A DNA stretch of 64,000 bases from Pyricularia pennisetigena (Eukaryota > Ascomycota > Sordariomycetes > Magnaporthales > Pyriculariaceae): assembly GCF_004337985.1 (NCBI RefSeq), contig NC_043741.1, positions 5,667,445-5,731,444 of the forward strand, in the 5' to 3' direction. Shown here one piece after another: positions 54,612-64,000 of this stretch. Each line of letters starts with the position of its first letter. Position 1 is the stretch's first letter. The notes beneath the pieces are model-generated. The model saw only the letters and a program-made list of their open reading frames with translations. It was not told the origin of the DNA and did no database searches. A program made the translations under genes and the position numbers.

Positions 54612-56267
54612 GGTGGTTGAAGAGACGCGAAATCGGCACTAGATCTAGGTTCCAAGGTGGGATTGACGAAGGCCAGACAGGTCGATTTTTGGTAAAAATG
54701 TGTTATACCCACACAGGACGTCACTGCTCAGTCTAATCTCAAGATGGCAGCAAGGTTCCCTCAGAAGCTGCCACCGAGACCAGACGAGGACGTGACAGGG
54801 TCATCCATCCTTTTTGTGCGTAGTAATCGTAGTTTAGCAGAAGTCACCAAATTCGTGCTGACCTTGCGTTGACTTCGCAATCGGGTGATCGGCCATTTAG
54901 CTCCAAAAAAAAAAAGAAAAAAAAAAACGATCAACCGAAAACATAGCGAGGGAAACCCCCCGAGCGCAAGACAAAAAAAAAAAAAAAACGGTAGGTTATG
55001 AATAAGGGGGCGAGCGACCATGAACCCCGGAGTCTTCCCCGTCCCATTGTGATCAAGTGCGTCCATGCATTGCTGGTACCAAAACTAGACTCTAGGCTAG
55101 CAGTGAGGCAGGTAGCTTATTTGTTGTGCACGTCAAATCAATCGCCTTTTCAAAAATTCCTACAAGGTTTGGTTATGTGTCTACAACCTTAGTAATTACA
55201 GTTAAGTACTGAATGCAGTGGGAGGCGCCCATGAAAGCCAAGGACCCGCCAAGATCATCGAAGAATGTAGGAAATGTTCCAAAGCGGACTGCAGGAACCG
55301 TCAAAATTGCCGACTGTGGGGCAGGAAGAAACAATAAACAGTGGTGGTGTGGAGCAAGTACCGAAAGCCCAGCACTATCATGAGCGTCGTTGCAATGAGA
55401 CGTAGTAAATTACCTCAAGGTATGAATGAACTTTTGTACAAAGTAGCTTGGCTTGCCACGCTATCTGATCAGCCGGGATAGATAGATTGATGAGCATCTG
55501 TCTGCCCTGCGCAAATTCTCGCTTGCAACCCTTACTATTATGAAGTAGGACGCCACAACCCCGTCGCGGTGCCCTTCCACCTGACTGAGGCAAAAAGCCA
55601 ATTCTCATATGAGTATGAATTAGGTTTTAGCTTTCGATAAGTGCCAAACCGTTGGTGGAATCGGGCAGAATATAGCCACCGCCTCCATGTAAATATCAGC
55701 TGTTTGTGGCTACCTTTTGGGGTAGTGTCTTTGTTAGGCTCGTCAATGCCCGACCTGAAGACCTTTCACTGATTCAACCAAGACATGGATTAACGCGAAT
55801 AATTGCAAGGAGAGACCAACCGGCATTCGTATTGCGCTTAATTAGCACATTCCCCACATGTACTGGTACTGGCAATTTCTGGGCAGTCGCTAAAACCTGA
55901 CAAGGCACGCGAGTGGAAGACAGATCACGGGACTGGAGAGGTACCAAGCCATAGGTGGCTGATGTGGCTGGGGACATTGCAGCCTCAGCTGTGGCAGACA
56001 GTGTCGATAAACAGTGTCAAATGTAAACTAGCGGCGCAATGGAGCTGGGAGCATGGGACAGCTTTCCGGTCAAAATTTGCAATTTTGCGCGCAAGCTATC
56101 AAACTTCCTCGATCCTCAATTTAGCGTGTTGAAGAAAAAAAAAATCACAACATCGAGGAGAGGCATATACCCCGGCCACGACTCTCCGTCAAACACTCTT
56201 TTTACATATTCTTCGTAGTCTTTTCATTCACTGTTCTTTGTATCATTTCATTTCCAATTAATACAGC
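54612..56267. other. Intergenic, divergent promoters
   Basis: 1.66 kb between the methyltransferase (-) and mitochondrial EF-Tu (+). Holds several A runs (54906-54927, 54973-54987). No gene supported. Confidence 0.55.
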
Positions 56268-57670
56268 ATGTCGGCTACCTTCAGATCCCTCGCACCGTTC
56301 GCCAGAACGGCGCGGTTCGCCTTCAAGAAGACAGGCAACCCCTTGGTCTCACTTCAACAGCAGTCAAGGTCTCCTGTGCTGAACTTAAGGAGAGGTTACG
56401 CTGTGTACGAGAGGACAAAGCCTCACGTCAACATTGGTAAGCAGACAATAATATTTTTTCCTTCGTACCTTGGAATCCCGTAGCTAACACGGCTCCCCTT
56501 TGACTAGGCACAATCGGTCACGTCGATCACGGCAAGACCACTTTGTCGGCTGCCATCACCAAGAGGCAGGCTGAGAAGGGCTTCGCAAACTTCCTCGACT
56601 ATGCCGCGATTGATAAGGCTCCCGAGGAGAGGAAGCGTGGTATCACCATCTCGTCAGCACACATCGAGTACTCCACAGAAAACCGTCACTACTCCCACGT
56701 TGACTGTCCTGGTCACGCTGATTACATTAAGAACATGATTACTGGTGCTGCCAACATGGACGGTGCCATTATTGTCGTTGCTGCCTCGGATGGTCAAATG
56801 CCCCAGACCCGTGAGCACTTGCTCCTCGCTCGCCAGATTGGTATCCAGAAGATCGTTGTGTTCGTTAACAAGGTCGACGCTCTCGATGACCCCGAGATGT
56901 TGGAGCTTGTTGAGATGGAGATGCGTGAGCTGCTCAACAGCTATGGCTTCGCTGGTGATGACACTCCCGTCATCATGGGTTCGGCCCTTTGCGCCCTGAA
57001 CGACAAGCGCCCCGAAATCGGCCAGCAGAAGATCGACGAGCTTCTTGAGGCCGTTGACACCTGGATTCCCACCCCCGAGCGTGACCTGGACAAGCCCTTC
57101 CTGATGTCGGTTGAGGATGTCTTCACCATTGGCGGTCGTGGTACCGTCGTCTCGGGCCGTGTCCAGCGCGGTATTCTGAAGCGTGATGCTGAGGTCGAGA
57201 TTGTTGGCAAGACCGACGAGGTTGTCAAGACCAAGGTCACCGATATTGAGACCTTCAAGAAGTCGTGCGAGGAGTCTCGTGCCGGTGATAACTCTGGTCT
57301 GCTGCTCCGTGGTGTCCGTCGTGAGGATATCAAGCGTGGTCAGGTCATCGCTGCCCCTGGCAGCATCAAGGCCCACAAGCAGTTCCTCGTCTCTCTCTAC
57401 GTCCTGACCAAGGAGGAGGGTGGAAGGCACACCGGGTTCCATGAGAACTACATGCCGCAGATGTACATCAGGACTGCCAGCGAGGCCTGCTCTCTGCACT
57501 GGCCCGAGGGCACCGAGGATGCCTCCAGCAAGATGGTCATGCCTGGTGACAACGTCGAGATGACCGCTACCCTGCACAGCCCTATTGCTGTCGAGCCTGG
57601 CTTGAGGATCAACATCCGTGAGGGTGGCAAGACTGTTGCTACTGGTCTGGTTACTCGTATCCTCAAATAA
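56268..57670 (+). CDS. TUF1: Mitochondrial elongation factor Tu
   Basis: Two exons, 56268-56436 and 56508-57670; 1332 nt, 443 aa. It delivers aminoacyl-tRNA to the mitochondrial ribosome as a GTP complex. Residues 1-45 are a basic, Ser/Arg/Phe-rich mitochondrial presequence. The G domain starts at [18 protein letters not shown] (P-loop, Lys66), with ERKRGITI (switch I), DCPGHADY (G3), NKVD (G4) and GSAL (G5). Domains II ([14 protein letters not shown]) and III ([20 protein letters not shown]) follow, and the length is normal for the family. The intron lies two residues before GHVDHGKT. Codon choice is strongly biased to C-ending and CGT/GGT codons, as for a highly expressed gene. Confidence 0.97.
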
Positions 57671-58400
57671 TGTTGTATATCACAGCTGGGCCTGATGGAT
57701 AGAGCGACGTGGATTGATGGCAAAAAAAAGTGTAACAAAAAGTTAGATTGGTGTTGTGAGATAGCTAGATTTCGTGTATATGTACATTATTTGGGATGTC
57801 TTGGTGGTGTATATCAGCAAACTCACGACTCTGCAATTCTTCTCATGAGATGGTCGCCCATAGTTATTGTCTACATAATATCTGTGTTGTCATGGACATG
57901 ATGCTCCCATATGCACGTCACCCCCTAATATGTTAGCTACTATCTCTAGAAAACCCCCCTCACGAATAGGCCAAGGGCTCTACGCTGGCTCACGATCAAT
58001 CCTCAATGGTAAACGGCATTGAGGAACAGCACCTTTCCACATCCTGTAAAGTCGTTATCGGCGTGCATTGTTCACATCCTCGTTGGATCTACAAATATCC
58101 ACGGCTTGGGGGCCAAGGTTCACTTTTGGTCGGCCCGGTTAAGTTTAAAAATGAAATTTCCGATTCCCATTTCCGCGAAAACAAGACCAACGAACTCCAA
58201 TGTGCATGCCGGCCGTGTAGGAAAAAACAACAGCCTTTTTTTTCCGGTTTCCTTTGAATCCTGGGCCGTGCTCGGAGCCCGACAAAAGAGGGTCTCCAAA
58301 AGAAGCACTGGGTTCTATGCCCTCCCCGCGCCCATTGCCCTTCATCCGTGCGTCATGATTCTCCTGCCCGTCCCCCTCCGTCGCAGTGGGTATTCGAGGT
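57671..58400. other. Intergenic between convergent genes
   Basis: 3' UTR of TUF1 and 3' flank of RPS29. No gene seen; several short frames are not supported. Confidence 0.55.
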
Positions 58401-58951
58401 TTAACGGTGCTGTTTTGCGATGTTGTTAGCATTTCAAGGTTCTCGCACACACGTGTCGGGCAAAGATGGCTCGGCCGGGCTGGAAATAATAAAGGTTTGG
58501 TGACCGTCTCTGCTTGGGGCGGGGATCAAGGGAATCGGGCCGAGCCATTTTTTTTGAACATGATAGAAGTATGCGCTCCGAGCGTACCTTGACGAAACCA
58601 ATGTCGGCAGCCTTCTCACGGAAGCACTGACGGCAGATGTCGAGGCCGTACTTGCGGATCAGACCAGCACGGTGGGTGCAGACACGGCTAAAATTGACCC
58701 TTGGTCAGTAAAACTAGTTCCAGATGCAATAACAACTCCTAATGGACATCCTGATCCTGTCTCCCGTGCCTCGTCTTTCTTATATTTCAAGCAGTTCCCC
58801 GGCTTTTTATTCCATACAGAGCCCAGAATCAGGTGCAAGCTAGTGTCCTTTTATTTTCGCGGGGAAGAAAGACATCGGGGGATCCGTACCACGACCGCGC
58901 GCCCTTGCCGTAGGTGCGGGGGCGGGAGTTCCAAACGCTATCGTGAGACAT
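58401..58951 (-). CDS. RPS29: 40S ribosomal protein S29 (uS14)
   Basis: Three exons on minus: 58951-58890, 58687-58588 and 58409-58401; 171 nt, 56 aa, exactly the normal length of eukaryotic S29. The protein begins [20 protein letters not shown] and contains the zinc-binding cysteines in [20 protein letters not shown] followed by [14 protein letters not shown]. The first intron splits the codon of the first zinc-ligand cysteine. The final exon has only nine bases, encoding His-Arg-stop, preceded by a good AAAACAG acceptor and separated from exon 2 by a 178 bp intron. Read-through past exon 2 would add unrelated residues and lose the conserved ...FVKHR end. Cytosolic ribosome, small subunit head near the mRNA channel. 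Confidence 0.94.
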
Positions 58952-61900
58952 GTTGTGTGGTTGTCGAGATTTGTAGTTTTGCGACTGGGTCGGGTCGTCG
59001 AGTTGTCGTTGCCGGAGCGAGGTTCTGGTCGTCGGATGGGAGAGCTCTTTTTTGGTGCTTGGTGGTGTCGGGGCCGGGAGGGTTTTTGCAGACAATTTTG
59101 ATGTTTGTGTGTTAATTGTGCGCTGGCCAATGGGAGACGCTGCTTTCTACAGTGTGGGTACTCAAGTGGCTTGGTCGGGTGGGGGTGCAACGTGCTGTGG
59201 CTGATGGTCAGGAAATCAGTCTATCTTATCATACAAAGCACAGAGACACTCGCTGTACGATTTCCACGTGACTACCCATATCGCAGCTTTGCCTGCAGCT
59301 CACTTCCAACTTCCTTGGCAATTCGTCCCCCATCAAAAATTATCTCCAACACGAAAGACAGCCGGCCCTCTTAACGCTGTCTGCTGTTTCTTCTATTCGT
59401 CATCTGTTGGTCGTGCTTCACTGGACTTTCACAAAAATTACTCACTCTTCAATGACCGCCAACACCCTTCTCCTTGCTATCTACCTCGATTTTCATAGTC
59501 TATCAATGCACTTCTTACACAAGTGAAGTGCTTACCATCGAGTCGCATTTTCACTTGTGACCTTGGAGCATTCATATGGGCTTTCTTCACGCCTATTGAA
59601 AATCATAACGGCCAAAATGGCCACATGATATGAGAGTCTCAGCCAACGCCCGCGAACAGCTTCCGAAATGGTATAATCTTGACGAAAGCGCGCTTCAATA
59701 GCTGGTTCTGGACAGTGACATCCCCGCGTACAATCAAAGCTTGAATATGAGTATTCTTCCAGGGTAAGCTTTCCATGGCATGGGTGGTGTATACTTGGAA
59801 AGGTCAGCATAGTCGTCTTGGTCTAGTCTATCGCAGGCCAGCCTCATACTATACAACATCTATGCCTCCGTTACCAGGTCCTCCAAATCGAGGTGCTTTA
59901 GTCGTTCTGAGCGCTATGCCCACACCACGTTCATACTCCTCCATCAGGTCCTTGCCTCCTGCTCTCAACTCCAAGGGCTTTTTGTGGTCGTCGATTTGCA
60001 CAACAGGCTCATTGACAGAAAGCACATAGACCTACTTCGCCAGGGCTCTCTTGATCGCATGATCGGAGTCTGCTATATCGAAGTGGTTTAGATATATTCT
60101 ACTAGTCAACCCATCTTCTGGTGAGGCCCCTCATAATGATGCAGCTGACTTCGTCTCAACTTAAGTTACCCTTGACAAAGCCAGATTAGAAGCTTTTGCT
60201 CCTATCTTCACTGTGGACGCCCCTCTATATATCGACAGGGCTTTACTTGTATTAGGCGCTCCTGCCGGCCTTGCGTCTGCACCACCAACCCTTATGTCTA
60301 CGGTTAAGATTTAACGGACCGCATCTTAATCAGACGCCACGTGGAAAGTGCTTGCCCCGGATGGCTCGAATGGCAAGGTTTCAATTGGCGTCATCTACAT
60401 GTTATTCTGATGGCGTATCTTCTTGGTCGAATTATCCTTCGCTGCTGGATCGGCTTGTGGAGCCAAATTTTCACCTCGACGAAGTCACATACTCTGGTTG
60501 TCCACGCTGCTGTTCGCAATCATCAAGGAATCCAAGTCAAGAGACAAACACCGGTTCAGTCAGAAACACTTCGCGAAGCAGTCGATATTTTTGTATCCTG
60601 AGCCGGCGAGCCTGCCATTCGCCGAGCTTCAGCTTCTCAATCGGCTCCTGAGGTGGTGGGATTTACATAAAAAAGCAGCCGATCTGCGAACCGATCTCTC
60701 CCTTTGGCTGAGCGTCATCGTTTGCGGCCATCTGATTGAGAACAGTGATACTCGCTGCTATGTTGTCAACGGTAACATACGGCCGATCAAGGTAAAGACT
60801 TGATGGCCTGGGGCCGTGGTTGAGCTGGGATGTGTAATCCGGCATGCGAAAGTTAAGGTTTTTCACGTTGCCCATCTATCAAATCAGGATGACCCTTATT
60901 CAACTTATACTTCTCGAAGCTATGCCTCGATCAACAAGATGTATAATTGATCAGGACATAGGTACCTGGCTTGAGCACTTATGCGCTACCCGTCCCTTGT
61001 TTCTCATTTCACATTTGAATTTGGCCCATGTGCTTTAACTTTTCCAAAGCCATCGAGCCGGGCCCATGGATCATGGTTTTATCTGAATGAAACTGGAGGT
61101 TGAAACTTCCACCGCTCTTCATCGGTCAAATCAGTTTCCACAGCTAAAGCTTACAATGCCCCCACAGCTATCGTGAGCCCTCAGCCCAAGCTGTGAATAC
61201 TCCCATATGAATTGGGGTTCGCGTATCACCCGATGCGTTTTTGAATAGCGAGTATATCACGCTCAAGTGATATTAGACCCATTATATAGAATCCTCCTTT
61301 CCTTTTTCAACATTTATCGCCTTTTGGAAATGCTGGTAAGGTGTGCTTTATAGCTGCGGCAAGCCAACAATGTGCATATGGGTGCCGCGCTGATTTTTTA
61401 TTTAACAAACAAAAAACAGAAAAAGAAAAAAGAGTGCGTTGACGTGTTTATTCCGGGCGCGGATGAAATGAATTGCGTGATACAGCACTGGAAATGGAAG
61501 TGGTGGTGTTAGTAGTGGAGCAAATCGCTTAAATGTTTTCGGGTACTCTATGTTTGTTTGAGACGCAAATGAAGCTATTTGTCTGTGATTGATCCACTCT
61601 GCATGATAAAGTATGAGTTTGAAATTCACTATTTAGCCAGTAAAGATACTCCATATCCTAATCGGTCGTTCGCCATGTCGAAAACACAAAGGTAGTCGCC
61701 AGAATATACAAAGACATTCGGAATATAATCTGCGAAGGAGGATGGCGGAAGTGACGGACACGTCAGTGGCTGCTCAAGGTCGTCTCTATCTTATCACGTA
61801 CTCCACACCCAACACGAAACGGAGCTAACCCCTGCGTGCAGGTGGCGTGGGGGGAGAGCTCACCGTTCCATCAGCGAAGGAGCTAACATCTGACAAACTG

Positions 61901-62013
61901 GCATCTTTCTTCACGAAAGTTGCTGTGTAATCAGAAACTTGATCATTTCACCTCGACTCATTGCAGCCGAATCATTGAAGTTTGTTTTTCCCAACTGCAA
62001 AAATATACACAAA
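58952..62013. other. 3 kb without an intact gene
   Basis: From 58952 to about 59500 it is the promoter side of RPS29. From about 59750 to 61100 several frames of 60-130 codons on both strands are interrupted by stops; on the minus strand there are peptide-like stretches (for example SSLYLDRPYVTVDNIAASI near 60800) that I cannot assign. This may be a decayed gene or transposable element. The last 300 bases are the upstream region of the PDI gene. Confidence 0.5.
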
Positions 62014-63214
62014 ATGGGTAACCTGAAGAGCCTCGGGCTCTTCTTCCTGGCCGCTTTTGCGACCACACAAGTAGCCGCCAAATCAGACGTCCTCGACCTT
62101 GTGCCCTCCAACTTCGACGAAGTCGTTCTCAAGTCCGGAACGCCCACTCTTGTCGAGTTCTTTGCTCCGTGGTGCGGTCACTGCAAGAACCTCGCTCCCA
62201 CCTACGAGGAGCTCGCGCAGTCCTTCGCTGGCTCCAAGGGCAAGGTCCAGATCGCAAAGGTCGACGCCGATGCCGAGAAGAGCCTGGGCAAGCGCTTTGG
62301 TGTTCAGGGATTCCCAACGCTCAAGTGGTTCGATGGAAAGAGCGACAAGCCGATTGACTACGAGGGCGGTCGTGACCTCGACAGCTTGGCTGGATTCATC
62401 ACCGAGAAGACCGGCGTAAAGCCCAAGCGCAAGCTTGCCCCTCCCTCCAACGTGGTTATGCTGAGCGATTCGACTTTCTCCAAGACCATCGGGGGTGACA
62501 AGAACGTCCTGGTTGCCTTTACCGCTCCTTGGTGTGGACGTAAGTTCTGCTGTCCTACCTCCCATTGCCCAGACTTCGTCTGGAATCATCAGACTAACTA
62601 GTGCTTCTCTCTGCCCTGTAATAGACTGTAAGTCCCTGGCACCCATCTGGGAGGACCTTGCCCAGACCTTCGCCCTGGAGGACGATGTCATCATTGCCAA
62701 AGTCGACGCCGAGGCCGAGGACAGCAAGACCACAGCCAACGAACAGGGCGTCCAGTCTTACCCCACCATCAAGTTCTGGGCCAAGGGCCAGTCCAAGCCC
62801 GAGGACTACAACGGCGGCCGCTCTGAGGCCGACTTTGTCAAGTTCCTCAACGAGAAGACGGGCACCCAGCGCGCCGCCGGAGGTGGTGTTGATGCCACCT
62901 CGGGCACCATCGCCGCGCTCGATGCCATCGTGGTCAAGTACACCGGAGGTGCTTCGCTCAGCGATGCCGCCGCCGAGATCAAGAAGGAGGCCGAGGGCCT
63001 GAAGGACGCTGCCCAGGTCAAATATGCCCAGTACTACATCCGGGTCTTTGACAAGCTGAGCAAGAACGACGACTTTGCCTCCAAGGAGCTGGCTCGTCTG
63101 GACGGCATGCTGAAGAAGGGCGGTCTGGCTCCCGCCAAGCTCGACGAGCTTACTCGCAAGACGAACGTCCTGAGGAAGTTTGTCGAGAAGGTCACTGGCA
63201 AGGATGAGTTGTGA
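62014..63214 (+). CDS. Protein disulfide-isomerase, ER (Erp38/PDIA6-like)
   Basis: Two exons, 62014-62539 and 62625-63214; 1116 nt, 371 aa. A signal peptide (GLFFLAAFATTQVAA) is followed by two thioredoxin domains, each with a CGHC active site: Cys54-Cys57 (APWCGHCKNLAP) and Cys174-Cys177 (APWCGHCKSLAP). The second active site is cut by the intron between Gly and His. YPTIKFW and FPTLKWF carry the cis-Pro. The C-terminal ERp29-like helical domain (about 265-365) ends in KDEL, the ER retrieval signal. It oxidises and isomerises disulfides of secretory proteins. The frame stays open 25 codons upstream without an ATG before the signal peptide, so 62014 is the start. Confidence 0.96.
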
Positions 63215-63542
63215 TTCCAACTCGCGTTTGTCCACTGATGCAACCAGGAAAAAAGAATAAAAGACAAGATTAACATTGTGAGACTTGATTACGGGCACGG
63301 GCATTTTCGGTTGTATCATATAATCTAGGCTACACATGATATGAACCTGGCAATATGATGAATGAAACCCGAGCTTATCAAGGGACTGTTGATCATTCTG
63401 TTCCGTCCAGACCTGCCAGAAGATGATGCGCTGCGCTGACGTGACATAAAACCCAGAAAGCAAAAATGACGGCCTGCCAACATGAGCAACGCCAATTTCA
63501 TCCGTAAATCAATCTGTCGTTATATGTCGTTGGAGCCTCGTG
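63215..63542. other. Convergent 3' ends
   Basis: 328 bp between the PDI stop (+) and the HSBP1-like stop (-); holds both 3' UTRs and nothing else that I can see. Confidence 0.6.
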
Positions 63543-63951
63543 TTATTTTGAGCTCCCTTGATTATCCTGTGGCTGTGTCGACAACTGTGCCTCGATGTTG
63601 TCTAACCTCCGGGACATCTCATCCACTGTACAATAGGTCAGGTTCATTCGTCGTAATCGGCTAATACCAGATGACTGTTTGGGTACTTCACTTACTCTTT
63701 GCAAATATCTCACTAGACACACCGGCGAATTTGTTGGACAGCGTGTTGAGCAACTCTTCCAGCTGAGCCGTGAGCTCTCCTCTCGGGTCCTCCACGCTGG
63801 TCTGTCGGGTTGTCAGTTGCTTTTTTCTTTCTCTCCAATCCCAAGTGCGTGGGAGCATCGATATCAGGCACGTCAGGATCAAGTGAGAGAAACAACTAAA
63901 TGCTTGACTTACAGATGATTTGGCTTGGTTGTTGTCTTCGTTGGATGACAT
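63543..63951 (-). CDS. Heat shock factor-binding protein 1-like
   Basis: Three exons on minus: 63951-63913, 63801-63696 and 63625-63543; 228 nt, 75 aa, matching the size of HSBP1 (about 76 aa in animals). After a polar N-terminus the protein is a single heptad-repeat helix: LTAQLEELLNTLSNKFAGVS, then SEIFAKMDEMSRRLDNIEAQ. The KF..vS..I..kiDeMs.RiD pattern is the HSBP1 signature; the family forms trimers or hexamers and was named for binding the trimerisation domain of HSF1. It has also been tied to WASH complex assembly in animals and Dictyostelium; the role in fungi is not established. The intron phases (0 and 1) fit and the start at 63951 is the only ATG that keeps the N-terminus in frame. 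Confidence 0.82.
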
Positions 63952-64000
63952 TTCGGCTCGGCTGGCTTCAAGCTGAATGGCTATGTACCCAAGTAATCTT

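Noticed and set aside
56654..57577. 307-codon minus-strand frame
   Set aside because: Antisense to mitochondrial EF-Tu; such mirror frames are a known by-product of strong codon bias.
1..64000. CRISPR array, bacterial operon signals, prophage
   Set aside because: No regularly spaced direct repeats; introns and gene structure show a eukaryotic chromosome.
1..64000. Secondary-metabolite cluster around the LaeA-like gene
   Set aside because: No polyketide synthase, NRPS, terpene synthase or P450 gene occurs in the window; the neighbours are housekeeping or unrelated.

Overview
The window is nuclear DNA of a filamentous ascomycete (Pezizomycotina, most likely Sordariomycetes and perhaps Magnaporthales; the order is inferred from protein resemblance only). 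The support is fungal gene architecture: 50-150 bp introns with GTAAGT/GTGAGT donors and CTGAC-like branch sites, housekeeping genes in both orientations without operons, fungus-type proteins (Las1, LaeA-like methyltransferase, short kinesin-3, KDEL-type PDI), and very many A/T homopolymers and CT/GA/TG microsatellites. Two runs of N (44919-44950 and 52685-52793) are assembly gaps lying in or beside A-rich sequence.

Layout. 0.8-7.5 kb: a PPPDE-thioredoxin-PUL fusion protein, a six-exon MFS transporter and a six-exon PfkB sugar kinase, all on +. 7.5-18.1 kb: about 10.7 kb with no gene I can support. 18.1-28.4 kb: a conserved Ser/Pro/Gln-rich protein, LAS1, glyoxalase II and an EF-hand protein, all +. 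29.5-37.4 kb: a class II eIF4E (-), a candidate three-exon small gene with a decayed relative beside it, a Ser-rich basic protein (+), a short kinesin-3 (-) and a tail-anchored protein (+). 37.4-42.3 kb: gene-poor. 42.3-54.6 kb: a secreted protein with dibasic processing sites (+), NAD kinase (-), a small unknown protein (+), a membrane-anchored TAP-like alpha/beta hydrolase (+) and an eight-exon LaeA-like methyltransferase (-). 56.3-64 kb: mitochondrial EF-Tu (+), ribosomal protein S29 (-), about 3 kb without an intact gene, ER protein disulfide isomerase (+) and an HSBP1-like coiled-coil protein (-).

The genes are mainly independent housekeeping functions: rRNA processing, cytosolic and mitochondrial translation, ER folding, methylglyoxal detoxification, NADP supply and transport. 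They do not form a pathway or a biosynthetic cluster. Exon boundaries were worked out by hand from splice signals, reading phase and family resemblance. For every multi-exon model the summed coding length is a multiple of three. I found no convincing tRNA, rRNA, CRISPR or intact transposon. The most unusual items are the candidate small gene at 32.2 kb with its relic at 31.2 kb, the micro-exons in the methyltransferase (23 and 19 nt) and in RPS29 (9 nt), an apparent GC-AG intron in the sugar kinase, and a 528 bp LAS1 intron.
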